In this document: piece after piece, positions 1 through 9,483 of the stretch
How positions within the stretch are numbered: position 1 is the first letter of the stretch
How the letters are laid out: each line of letters starts with the position of its first letter
Assembly (NCBI GenBank): GCA_022925895.1
Contig: JAKSYS010000730.1
Span: forward strand, 1-29,750
DNA length: 29,750 nucleotides
Origin: Fragilaria crotonensis
Lineage: Eukaryota > Bacillariophyta > Fragilariophyceae > Fragilariales > Fragilariaceae
Reading direction: 5' to 3'
Notes under the pieces: generated by a model
What the model saw: only the letters and a program-made list of their open reading frames with translations
Database searches by the model: none
What the model was told of the DNA's origin: nothing
Translations under genes and position numbers: made by a program

Positions 1-442
1 GATATAATACAGTAGTTTCTGGTTCTCCAACATCCATGCCTACCCTTGCGTTTCTACGATACTAGATACAGAGTCCAACGATTGCTCCACCGGTGTCGGA
101 TGGTACCGCGTGAGGGTTTGACTCGCTAGTCCAACTCCAAACAGGATAATCCCTGCATTGGTCGGACATTCTAGCGGAATCGAAGTTTAGCAATTGTATG
201 AACGGACGAAGTGCGAGTCTAGCTAGTAGTTGTTTCAGTGTGACTACAGCGGCGGCACGTAATCCAGATCTGGTTTTCAAGTCAGAGCGGACAATACCCT
301 ACAGACTCCAGGCAGAACATTCCATGATGCTCACAGGTGACGAAGATCAGGTACTTTGTCACTTATCGACGCCACAACACAGCCTGAAGAACAAGCCAAG
401 ATTTTTAAACGTATAATGTAGGGGAAAGAGTCGGCAGCCTTC
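1..442. other. Left-edge intergenic stretch
   Basis: I see no gene I can support here. A 72-codon minus-strand frame at 62-280 and an overlapping plus-strand frame of the same length have no recognisable motif, signal peptide or codon pattern. The stretch lies downstream of the minus-strand Ser/Thr/Pro-rich frame that ends at 443, so part of it may be that gene's 3' flank. Confidence 0.4.
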
Positions 443-889
443 TTACATGAAAATCAGGTGGTAGGTGGCTGTAACAACGAGAGGGATTAAAAATGTCAAA
501 CCAAACGGCATCAAGGTGGCCGCACGAGATAAAGGAGCTGTGGTTTTCAATGCCGGGGGGGGTGTCGTATTCAAGGGGCTGCCAGCAAAGGTGGGACCCG
601 CCGAAGGAGCTGGTCCACCAGTATCAGAAGGGGCTGTGATCACGGGGGCGGCTGAAGTGGTGGTAGCAGTGGGGCTTGCTGTTGGACTGGGGGCGGCAGA
701 GCTGGTGGGACCACCAGGGCTGGCGGTGGGACTCGCGGAAGGGACGGATACAGGGCCTACGGGTTGAGCACTCGGGCGTGGTGTGCTCACTGGGCTTGTA
801 GAAGCGGTTGAATTCGACTGCGTGCTGGCTAGAGTGGTAGTTCCCAAATGGCACCCATAATAGGGAATAGCAGAGGCGCTAGAACTCCT
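443..889 (-). CDS. Ser/Thr/Pro/Ala-rich (mucin-like) segment with hydrophobic C-terminus
   Basis: This minus-strand frame is open from about 889 and ends at 443, but it has no ATG, so it probably belongs to something upstream. It is dominated by Ser, Thr, Pro and Ala (runs such as PTASPTATTT) and ends in a hydrophobic stretch, FGLTFLIPLVVTATYHLIFM, that could be a membrane anchor or a GPI-attachment signal. It starts within a few bases of the stop of the secreted cysteine-rich protein at 879-1,478, in a different frame. The simplest reading is that both are one cell-surface protein (signal peptide, cysteine-rich ectodomain, O-glycosylatable stalk, C-terminal anchor) split by a one-base frameshift or a missed splice. 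The alternative is a non-coding, compositionally biased stretch. Confidence 0.4.
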   Translation of the reverse strand, partial: RSSSASAIPYYGCHLGTTTLASTQSNSTASTSPVSTPRPSAQPVGPVSVPSASPTASPGGPTSSAAPSPTASPTATTTSAAPVITAPSDTGGPAPSAGPTFAGSPLNTTPPPALKTTAPLSRAATLMPFGLTFLIPLVVTATYHLIFM

Positions 890-1478
890 TCAAAGCGGAA
901 TCATCCAGCGATGCCCAACCTCCAAATGCACGGGAGTTGCAAGCAGTGGCGGTCGCACCGGCTTCGAGGTTGGAACAGTCGATGTTAGGTTCAATATTCC
1001 CGTCAGGGCATGAATCATGAACGCATGATGCGCATTCCTGACCATTGATGGTGACAGAGCAGCTGGTAAGCGATCCATACCTCGAAAACAGATAGTCAAG
1101 AGTACCATTGCGTCCTTTCGTGTAGGTCCATATGTAGTGTATGTCTTCAACTGTTATGGGCTCAAGATGCCACGAGTCTGGACCACTGACCTCAACCTCA
1201 TCTGTACGGAAGAACGTTGAAATCTGAACGGTGCCGCAAACGCCGAGTGCTGAGACGCAGTAAACACACTTATTCTGGCAATCAATATCGATCGTTGCAC
1301 TGAAATCATAGACATCGCCATTGCAGTCACTAGTACAAACAGGTTCATTCGTACAGTTGCAGGGTTTAGAAAGAACGTATGCATAAGACAAGGTAACATT
1401 TTCCTCGCAAGGGCCGGATTGAACAGCAATGCAACTGACTAACCAAGCCAGAATACTGATCGCGGAGGCCACTCGCAT
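879..1478 (-). CDS. Secreted cysteine-rich protein, function unknown
   Basis: The 199-residue product starts with a convincing signal peptide (MRVASAISILAWLVSCIAVQ) and then has a domain rich in cysteines with several N-glycosylation sequons (NVT, NCT, NGT). Cysteine-spaced motifs include CNCTNEPVC, CQNKCVYC, CSVTINGQECASC and DCSNL. The CSVTxNGxxC...DCSNL pattern is one I associate with a loosely defined family of extracellular diatom proteins of unknown function; that is memory, not a search. The ATG at 1,476-1,478 is the natural start because it opens the signal peptide. The frame ends at a TAG just before a Ser/Thr/Pro-rich frame at 443-889 that lacks its own start, so the true protein may be longer. 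Role inferred only: cell surface or extracellular. Confidence 0.65.
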   Translation of the reverse strand: MRVASAISILAWLVSCIAVQSGPCEENVTLSYAYVLSKPCNCTNEPVCTSDCNGDVYDFSATIDIDCQNKCVYCVSALGVCGTVQISTFFRTDEVEVSGPDSWHLEPITVEDIHYIWTYTKGRNGTLDYLFSRYGSLTSCSVTINGQECASCVHDSCPDGNIEPNIDCSNLEAGATATACNSRAFGGWASLDDSALKEF

Positions 1479-2234
1479 CGTGAGTCAAAAAATTCTGTGG
1501 ATTGTTTCAATCGTCAGCAATTGTGCCGCAAAAGTGGAGCTCCAGGTTGCGGCGGTCGCCATCGAATTCGGTTTATTGGAACAACACGTGGTACTAGTAC
1601 CCCCGTTCGCGTGTGCACTTGCGCCCTTCGCATGATCGAGAAGTCGGACCCTCAAATCTTGCTTCTCACACTGATGTGCTTCGAATCCAGGAGGTTACGG
1701 AATCCCTTCTTATCACTGTGGACATGACCAACGACCAACAACAGGATTCAGAATAAAACCGTCATTTCGAACTTCCTAAAGGAATTTTTCTTCGACAAAA
1801 ATAGTAGAAGGACCAACCGCGTTGAGCTCCCACTACATCTGCATCTACATATACTAGCATCGTAATGTCTTCTGGGACACATTTCGAGTCAGGCGAATGT
1901 TCCGCAACATACGAAGGTACATAACGTACGTTGGGTAATCGTCCGGGCTGCATTCTACGAACGACATACATTCTTCACGGATTGCTTTTAAGGTTATTCT
2001 TAAAATACTCCGAAGTATCCTGATGGAATCTTGATGTTGGAATCTTAAATTTTTTGAAATTTTCAATGGCTTTCTCATTTAATCTCATGTTTTCTTAATC
2101 TTTCTTCAGAAAACTTTAAGAAACGTGAAGTTGCTTAAAGGATCTGAAAAAATCTTGTCGCTCGTCTCTTCTATCTGTGACGCACTGAGCGCACTACATT
2201 TGAATCTGAACAGGCTTAAAACATTTTCAACAGC
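1479..2234. other. Intergenic region between secreted-protein gene and retroelement copy 2
   Basis: The part next to 1,478 is the likely 5' flank of the minus-strand secreted-protein gene. The 1,980-2,230 part is AT-rich with repeated GGAATCTT/ATCTTAA-like words. Short frames on both strands have no family features and I treat them as noise. Confidence 0.4.
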
Positions 2235-2249
2235 AAAGTCCAAATGGAG
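2235..2249. repeat. Target-site duplication of retroelement copy 2 (3' side)
   Basis: The 15-mer AAAGTCCAAATGGAG here is identical to 5,173-5,187. The two copies sit exactly at the limits of homology to the other retroelement copy: the conserved 3' end begins next to this one, and the 5' truncation point abuts the other. This fits target-primed reverse transcription. Confidence 0.85.
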
Positions 2250-2295
2250 AGTAATAACAATAATTAACCTAGTTATTAAGGGTTGTCACCGTCGT

Positions 2296-2314
2296 TGGTC
2301 TTTTGACAAAACCA
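2296..2314 (-). promoter_or_regulatory. 3'-UTR hairpin of retroelement copy 2
   Basis: On the element strand, TGGTTTT pairs with AAGACCA around a 5-nt loop. It occupies the same place in the 3' UTR as the hairpin of copy 1 (18,291-18,315); the sequence differs but pairing is kept, with one G-U. Inferred role: recognition by the element's reverse transcriptase, as known for 3' hairpins of several LINE families. Confidence 0.5.
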
Positions 2315-2396
2315 TCGTGTGTACCCCGTCGTGGCCAGCCCGTATTCCATGGCGGCGACGATCATGTTATCCTAACCCTATCCCTAACTCGAATCA

Positions 2397-5172
2397 TTAT
2401 TTCGGTGTCTGTATTCCAAGTGTGTCTGAACGTTGTGTATCCGTGACCGAAGGTCTGAAAAAATTTGTCAGTAAAGTTTGTCTCTTCCCGTCGCGACTGG
2501 ATCTATCCTGGGCCATTTTCATGTAGCGAATCCATCGTCGTCGTGAGGACGCCAATTTATTTAGAATCTTTTCCAATGGTTGCTCACAGTAATGCCTATC
2601 GCCTGCTCGTAAGTTTTCCGATTGTCGGTGCATTGCAGTTATCTCCGCCGCCTCCGCTTCCCTAATGTGTCGGTTGATGGCATCATGATGGTCATGTAGC
2701 ATTTTATTCTGAGCCTTCCATGTTGTCTGCGTGAGAACATGAGCGGCTTTAAGAATGTTGTGTATGCGGTAGAAACCAATGTCCGGTTTAGCTGGTGAAG
2801 AATCGAACATGGCGTGTTCCGCCATGCAACGCCACTCGACGCTCAAGTACCCTTTGATTGCGTTATCCCATCCTATCGTCTGCTGATCGCGTAGGGCTAC
2901 GCGCAGGCGTTCATGGAATTTAGACGGAATTTGATCGAACGACAGAGGATCGTATACGACAATGCCTCCACCAAAGAGGTGATGCCATCTCGTAGGATTT
3001 GAAACACAGGGTGGGGTTCCGTCGGAGACATTGTTTTTCTGAAAACTTGGATACCTTTTTCATGGTCAAAATTCAAGCGGCATTGAAGCACGTGCTGTGT
3101 CGTCTCATCCGTCGTCTTGCAGCACGGACATAATCGAAGCTGGGGATCTTTGACCCTTGCGTTTCGGATCCTCGTTGCGCCCGTATGCCATTGGTTGAAC
3201 ATGAATTTTGTTTGCGCCACCTGTGCAGCCGGTGGTAATCGTCTATAGAAACGTCCGAGAGCTTCCACGTCGATTCAATTCCAGGTGGCATTCGACCACC
3301 GATGTTGCGATTGGATGTGCAACCGAAGGTGATAACCGTTTATGTGGAAGCGAAGACTGGACTCGACCTGAGATACCAATCGAACCCCGTTAAGCAATAC
3401 CGTGACTCTTGCTTCAGGAGTGTGATCTGTTTTCTCAATTGATTGTCGTTTATTGGATTGTTCGCGATACCATGTTGCCAAGGAGTCAACGTGATTATTC
3501 CGGCTGACATCCCAATTATGACCATTGTAGACATCGTGTCGCACCTTTTGGTGGCCTTTAATCCACTTCAGCGTAATTTCTCCGACAAAGGAACTTCGTT
3601 TCCGATCAAATTACTCCCAGATAATCAGAGTTTGCGGGTTGACGCAGTTTGGTTGGTGATGATCGAGTTTCCCGCACCACGTTGTTTATCGCAGTTTGAC
3701 TGTCCGTTACCCATCGGAACGTGCATTTGTGACGAAGCCCCCAGTGTCGGTGTAGCAATGAGAAAAACAGTAGAGCTGCCGCATATCCACCAAGTTCGCA
3801 TCTCGTACTAGAACTAGCGGTATCGTACGGTCCATCAATAGGTCCTGCCCCTTCACATAGCTAGAATGTCATTCTTTGGTGTCGTCACACTCCATCCAAA
3901 CGTACCTTTGCGGCCTTTCAGGCCGCCGTCAAAAGCAATCGTAAGAATTTGTTTGCGTTGGCATAATTTCCATAGTGTGTCCTCGTCGGATGCAAAATTG
4001 ATGTGAGACAAGAGTCGTCGCGTGTTCCGTGGTAATCGTTTGAGTCTCGACGTTAGGGTCAGGGCGGTATCTTGTTGTTGTGTAGATTCCATGCTGACTT
4101 GTGCCTTCAGATCCTTCAGTGTGCGTTGGGGTGCTACTATCCATGCCCTTCCGTACCTGATAAATTGTGACGCAATATAACGTCTCCACAGACGCTGCTG
4201 TTTCACAGTCGGAGTTTGTTGTCTCGGCCATGTCGGATTTGCAACAAAATCTGTAGGTCGTATGCCGTCAAGTGCCCATTCTGCAATCTAAGAAGGTTCA
4301 TGGCAATCCACCATATCAGCTATCGTCGTCACTTGGAGGAACAGTCGTATGAGATTGATATCTGTTTGTTGTTGCATTGTATAGCCTTTCAAACGGATTG
4401 AGTTCGTGATGTACTGGTCATTTGGACCCCAAAGTGGGAGCGTGAGAGCATTTGTGATGTCCATGCTGATGTTGTGATTGGACATGAACTGATGCATTGA
4501 AAGGATCCAAGTCGGCGTGAGATACGGTATATGTGTACTCGGTTCCGCTAATAGTTGCATGGGGACTCCCGATTCGAGTTGTGATGCCTGAAGTTGAAGG
4601 AGAAGCAACTTCCCGACTTCTGTGTTGCCATAAACCTCGTGACGAAAATATTTAACCATTTCAATTCCTCCCTCTGTGCGAAGATCCATGAGTCCTAAGC
4701 CGCCCATGGATATGGGACCGTGACGCACTGCAACCGGTAATTTGCTGCTGGATAGTCCCAATTCTTGCACAATCGTTGGAATGATTTTTGTCTGCACCTG
4801 AGCCAATTCTTCTTCGTCCACCGCTATTGCTGGCAGTGAATACCGCATGGCCGGGTCATAAATGGTGCGATGGAAAAGGCGGATGTCGCCAGGAGTTAGT
4901 CGAGGGGATTTGAGGTAGCCTGCGAATTTGTCAGCCTTGGCTTTCAGAACTTTGATATGTTCCGAGAAATCCCCTGACGGTGTTTAATGCACACCAAGAA
5001 TCCTTGCAGGCTCGTTGATGTCTTGTCGTCGAATTTTCGCCCTTTGATGATGGGATAATGACCCCTGATATAAATTGATGGAGGGATCGGAGAGGGACGA
5101 TGTGCGCATTTGTGGTCGACCATTGCGCCAGTCCCAATACATAATGTACCAGGAGCATTTCTTCAGATTAAG
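2397..5172 (-). pseudogene. Decayed retroelement ORF2 C-terminal part (RNase H, zinc finger)
   Basis: The coding sequence is broken into at least five frames: about 5,172-4,990, 4,848-4,288, 4,206-3,853, 3,544-3,275, 3,268-2,897 and 2,846-2,397. In order they carry the post-RT connector (SMGGLGLMDLRTE, MHQFMSNHNI), the first RNase H acid (FDGGLKGRKGTFGW), its second and third acids near 3,790-3,680 (RCELGGYAA, VTDSQTAIN), the last part (NNHVDSLATWY), a finger CPCCKTTDETTQHVLQC, and the C-terminal RRRWIRYMKMA...RQTLLTNFF segment. Unlike copy 1, this finger keeps all ligands. The many breaks make it non-functional. Confidence 0.85.
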
Positions 5173-5187
5173 AAAGTCCAAATGGAG
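5173..5187. repeat. Target-site duplication of retroelement copy 2 (5' side)
   Basis: Second perfect copy of AAAGTCCAAATGGAG (see 2,235-2,249). It marks the 5' truncation point of the minus-strand element. Confidence 0.85.
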
Positions 5188-5448
5188 TGAAGATGAAAAT
5201 TTCACGAATAGATGCATGGAGGTCAGCACCAGGAGATGGAACCTCTGAAAAACTAATTCCCGATGCACTATCTGACATTGGAAGTGGTGTCCCATTGTTT
5301 TTCTTTTGTTTCTTTGCAGTTGGAATGGGCAGCATATCACAGATTGAGCTTTGTTGTTGATGTCATGGATATGAGCGCCTGTATTAAGTTGCATTTGAAT
5401 GTAACATTTTAATTCAAATCCAACCTACTGGAGACAATAGGAGCACAT

Positions 5449-5546
5449 CAAAGCTCCCAACGTAAAAATCTTAAGTTAAATATTGGCTCCTGAGGTATGA
5501 AAATTGGCTCCCGACGTACAAATCCCTAAATAAAATGGCTCCCAAC
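5449..5546 (+). repeat. Array of four degenerate GGCTCCCRACGTA repeats
   Basis: Four imperfect copies occur at about 5,449, 5,486, 5,506 and 5,530: AGCTCCCAACGTA, GGCTCCTGAGGTA, GGCTCCCGACGTA and GGCTCCCAACGTA. Most are preceded by AT-rich bases and spacing is irregular (20-37 bp). This resembles a subterminal motif array at the edge of a DNA transposon, but no inverted partner was found in the window. Confidence 0.6.
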
Positions 5547-5586
5547 GTATGTACTAAATATATTTATACTTGAGGAGTTTTTATCT

Positions 5587-5888
5587 AATTGGAACCCCGC
5601 CCCCTTAGGCACAAATGCACAGCAGCATGCATTGTTGGAGGGTCAGCGAGCTGTGCAAACGCTTCGAGAGTTGTATACATTACGAAACCACTATGAGCCG
5701 TCTGTTCAAGAATTATTGATGGAAGATGTCCGAGAGCATGAGGCCAACAAGCCCACGAGGCACATTAAAACCTGGTTACAGCTCATGGAATCAATTTTAA
5801 GGACAAGTATGCAGCGGGCGACGAGACGGGCGATAACGGGAATGAGGACGATAAAGTCGAATGCGGCAGATGTTGACGCAGGTCGCAT
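5587..5888 (+). pseudogene. Possible C-terminal fragment of another retroelement protein
   Basis: The plus-strand frame around 5,617-5,880 reads as a helical, charged protein with segments RAVQTLRELYTLRNHYEP, EANKPTRHIKTWLQLMESI and ATRRAITGMRTIKS. The order of elements (a Leu/Tyr helix after a W/H-rich region, a Trp-containing helix, then an Arg-rich GxRxI end) resembles the C-terminal region that follows RNase H in diatom non-LTR elements, though it is not closely related to the two copies seen here. The frame stays open to 6,105, but codons after about 5,880 look random. There is no convincing start codon. I regard it as a remnant of a different retroelement family; an ordinary host exon cannot be excluded. 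Confidence 0.35.
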
Positions 5889-6987
5889 TACATTCTTGGA
5901 GAAGATTCTTCTCGAACAAATGGGGGTTTGCTTATTTTATTTTCTGAACCTATGTGGTGGCACAAGCAACTCGAATCCTGCGAGTTCGGGCGAAGCTGGC
6001 GACGATGAGTTTCGACAACCTTCATTGCTATATCATAATTTCTTTTCTATTTGTATTATACACTACGTATACAACATCCGCCCGCCCGAGAGGCCAGCAA
6101 CATGAAATGCAGCTGCCTAGAAGTAGACATCTGATAAACATGTAAGAAGAGTTTAGTATACGTTTACTGTGGCAACACAACACAAACATATAATCGAAGT
6201 AGTTTAGATAGGGGTGTGACTGGACGACAGACTGCTTTCGAACTTGAACTCAACCGTGAAAGAGAACCATTGTCCACAAACGCAAACTCAACTCACTGTA
6301 CGAGGGGCGACACCTTTGAAGTAGGTGATCCGAATTCCCCAGAATCCGGAAGGTTACTTAACGCTTAAAGTACAATGTGAGTTTACGAGTCTGCTGTTGA
6401 AGTCAAAGGGTCAGGGTCACACGATACGAGTCACGAACTTGGGCATCCTGCAAAGTTTGAGGAGTTAGTAGATGGACTACTGGCGAACTAGGTGCTGAGG
6501 GTTGTCATACGAGGCCTGCACAGTTAAGAAACGCAACACTGGTGTGAGTGGAGAGTGCGCTGAAGTGGAGGTCGTTTAGTACTCCTACAAGCTAATGTAC
6601 GGGAGTACTGAGCTCTACTTACTACGGATACAGTGTAAGGTATTTCTATTCTCAGAGGAGCAGTCTTAGATTCGTAGGTAAGCAAGTTGACCTGCAACTT
6701 TATTTGCAATATAGTTTATGGAGTCGATCTTTTTAGAAAACCTCGATAGGCTCGATTTTAGGGGACACTTCATACTCGCATTATGCGTCATACTGTCATA
6801 CTTCATTATACAGAATAGAGTTGTATATTTCTGTGTATAACATATCTGTCGCTTACATTATGTGTATGATATATAAGACATCATCACTCCCGAATATGAG
6901 GACGTGGTACCGGGTACTCACAGCTCAGAGTACCTTCCAGCATCCTTGTACTGTACCAAAACTGTACCGTAGTACTTCAAACTTCAA
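5889..6987. other. Intergenic region downstream of the silicon transporter gene
   Basis: No supported gene. The part nearest 6,987 is the 3' flank of SIT. From about 6,560 onward GTAC-containing words become frequent (AGTACTC, GGTACC, CTGTACC), as they are at 18,370-18,640 and 18,890-20,520, so this seems to be a base bias of intergenic DNA in this genome. Confidence 0.4.
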
Positions 6988-8559
6988 TCATGCCGCAATC
7001 TCTGCGTCGTCACCAGTCCCATCGGACTCCGTGCCATATCCGGATCGGGCTTCTCCACCTCCGTTGGCAACAGTTAGAGTACTGACAAACTTCGCAACGC
7101 TGGGGTCGGACTCCAACAACTCTTTCAAGCTCTCCGGAGCATGGTCAATAAAGTGTGGGAGCATGACAATTTTTCCTGGGCCCCTGTCAAGGATTGTGTC
7201 GTCGTCTTTCATGCTCAAACCGGCACGTTCTTCAGCGGTTCCAATGTACTCTTCATCCCGTTTGAAGCCAGCAATTGCCTTATGAATATCTGCAATTACC
7301 CATGCTCCTTGGCAGAGACCACTGCCTTCCAACAAGAGGCAAATGCGAAGAAAGACGTACGTGATTGGGGAGCTTATGAACGCGATTGGGAAGCAGGAGG
7401 CCACAAGACGCCAAGCGATGGAGCCGATAATTGTGGTGATCAATGCGCCAAGAAGACCGGTATCGAAGAACTTCTGGACGCCGTCAGCTACCCCAAAAAT
7501 ATTCGTCTCGCCTGGGCCAATGTGAACACTCGTAACTCGAGCCACAAAGAACATGCAAGACACAACCATGAGTTGTCGTCCAACCATAAACTTGGGCAAG
7601 TTCTCACCGTTACCAAGAAAGAGGAAGTGGCAAGTTTTCCTTGCAAATATGTTGGAGCCGCGATCGGCCTTGCAAATCTTGGTAACCGCAAAGAAGGCAA
7701 TTTGTACGGCTTCAAGCATACCGACAACACACAAAAGAAAGAGGAAGATGACCATGGCAGCTGCCGGAGGGATGCCATCCCAAACAGTTGTCTTGCCCTC
7801 GAACAAGGCTGAAAAGGTCACCGCCAAAGCAAAACCAAGAACAACGAATGAAAACAAGCATCGCAACCAGAAGAAAAAGGACACTAACCCTGATCTTTGA
7901 GGCTCGTGCCATTCAACTGGCTGTTTGGCCAAACGGCACACGATCATCTGAAAAACATAGGAGGCATGGAGCAACCCTGTAAACTCGATCGCCATGGAAA
8001 CCCAGAAGGTAACGGACATCATCCAGTTGTTCATGTAGTCAAGCATGCAGAGGAAGCGTTGACTTCAGAATTCAGCTGTCCACATGACGGTGAAGAGAAT
8101 CATCGCAAGACCACTACCCAAAAAGATGCTGACGACCCATTCTGGTAGACCCCAGAGAGTAGCACCCTCGATGGGACCGCCGGACATGTTGACAGCAAAC
8201 ACAGTCAAGACAACCAGGAATTGACGACCAAGAAGGTAACGGTGAAAGTTGTCACCGGTGAAGCAGATCTTGCAGATGGAGTGAGCTTTCTTGTGCGAGA
8301 CCTTGTAGAGTTCCGGGTTGACTGGAGCTAGACCAACAAGCGATGCTTGTCCTCCTTCGACAACCGTGAGCCAAATGATAGCAAACCAAATGACAGCGAA
8401 GGCTAGGATAGGACTGACATCCTGAGCGATCTTCGTCTGGCCTGTGAAGATCAGGCCCATGATCATAGCAATAGAGAAGAGAAGTAGTCCAACGGAGTAA
8501 ATACTCTTGAACAACGTTACGTTGTCAGACAAATCCGGAAGGGGTGTTGCGATTGTCAT
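6988..8559 (-). CDS. SIT: Silicon transporter (SIT), interrupted by a mid-gene stop
   Basis: SITs are diatom plasma-membrane proteins that take up silicic acid, probably with sodium, for the frustule. The 523-codon span matches the usual size. Reading from ATG at 8,559, I see two related halves: EGGQ (residues 68-71) and GRQ (111-113) in the first, EAVQ (283-286) and GRQ (327-329) in the second, with CMLDY at the junction (171-175) and about ten hydrophobic segments. A hydrophilic C-terminal tail (DEEYIGTAEERAG, ESLKELLESD) follows. A TGA at 8,065-8,067 splits it. Both sides share one frame, and the ~25 bases between make sense (QLNSEVNAS) only one frame over, so one inserted and one lost base explain the break. 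The second EGxQ motif being EAVQ is atypical. Family call is firm; whether the gene is broken or mis-sequenced is open. Confidence 0.9.
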
Positions 8560-9373
8560 TTTGCTTAGTAGATTTTGCTCTGCAATAGAAGATACAAGGC
8601 CAAAATTGTGAGATGGAACTACTTGTCACGGCGGCATCGGGTGGTTGGATATGCTATTGTACGCTCCCTGCTACAAATAATTGTCAATGGTACAAGTACA
8701 TGCAGTAGGTCAACCTCCAGACATAAGCGAACGAAAAAGAAAACAGTCTAATTGGCGTTTCATGTGACCAACGGCAGACGCAAAATCATGTGACTTGGCA
8801 CAATGTAGTTCGACGTTGTTTGCATGTGTGAATCATGTACTGGGATTGAATCTTTGCTTCCGTATACTGTTTGGATTTGGTGATCGAGACGCGAGGTTTG
8901 GTGGGACAGGATCTTGTCCAAAAGTTTGTGTCACTCCGCATTCCTCGTATGTTTTGATATGTACGTTAGAGAATATCAGGTAAATGACGGTTCGTCTCCT
9001 ATATCGTACTGTAAATTTCTAGTACAACACATTTTCCTGGGATTGAACCTTGAATGGGTGCCTTGAACACATGCTAAAACGTACGACGTTTATCACTTGT
9101 CATACATCATTCGCCTTCCGTCCAATGTCATAGTGCCAATTCTTAGAAACCTTGCGCAGCTTCACCAAAACGTCATCAGATTCGAAATTCTCTAATGGCC
9201 ATACTACAGACTAAAAGTACTCTAAAACCCCTAAACGACGAAAAAGAACATTGAAGTTTCTAGGTTTCGAACAAATTTCAAACTCAAAACCTATTCAATC
9301 ATTAGATTTTTATGAACATATTTTAACTCGATTTCGACACAGCGTCTAAATGAATATGATACATATCATACAC
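8560..9373. other. Upstream region of SIT
   Basis: This is the 5' flank of the minus-strand SIT gene and presumably holds its promoter, but I cannot point to a defined element. No coding frame here has protein-like features. The retrotransposon at 9,389 inserted at its far end, about 815 bp from the SIT start, so host regulatory sequence beyond that has been displaced by about 9 kb. Confidence 0.45.
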
Positions 9374-9388
9374 ATCCATGCACGTGCC
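9374..9388. repeat. Target-site duplication of retroelement copy 1 (5' side)
   Basis: The 15-mer ATCCATGCACGTGCC is repeated perfectly at 18,354-18,368. The second copy lies directly after the element's T-rich tail. The two define an insertion of 8,965 bp. Confidence 0.9.
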
Positions 9389-9483
9389 ACACAATTTTCT
9401 AATTTAGTTTTTCGCAAGTACGTTCTGTCCGTCGTTCGTAATTGCGTATCCCGAATAGGAAGTTGTCGCGTACCTCAACCACC

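Larger units (their letters stand above)
2250..5172 (-). mobile_element. 5'-truncated non-LTR retrotransposon, copy 2
   Basis: This 2.9-kb minus-strand element is homologous to the 3' third of the full copy at 9,389-18,353. It starts at 5,172, inside the coding sequence just before the shared KCSWYIM(Y/F)WDWR(N/Q)GRP segment, runs through RNase H and the CCHC-like finger, and ends in a 3' UTR similar to the full copy's (shared GGGCYGGCCAC, GACGGYGA and AACTAGGTT/ATTAGGTT words). Perfect 15-bp duplications flank it. The tail reads TTATTGTTATTACT on the element strand instead of poly(A). Truncation at the 5' end is typical of non-LTR elements. The protein level is clearly diverged from copy 1, so this is an older insertion or a different subfamily. 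Confidence 0.85.

Noticed and set aside
2371..2388. Telomere-like CCTAACCCTATCCCTAAC
   Set aside because: Only two to three imperfect units, and they lie within the 3' UTR of retroelement copy 2.
2125..5250. A host ORF interrupted by copy 2 (the 2,125 frame continues for about 20 codons after 5,187 when the insertion is removed)
   Set aside because: The joined frame is only about 60 codons with no recognisable domain; chance is likely.
5449..5546. CRISPR-like spaced repeats
   Set aside because: Repeats are too short and degenerate, spacing varies, and the genome is eukaryotic.
7141..7812. 223-codon plus-strand open frame
   Set aside because: Exactly antisense to the silicon transporter; no family motifs and explained by codon bias of the real gene.
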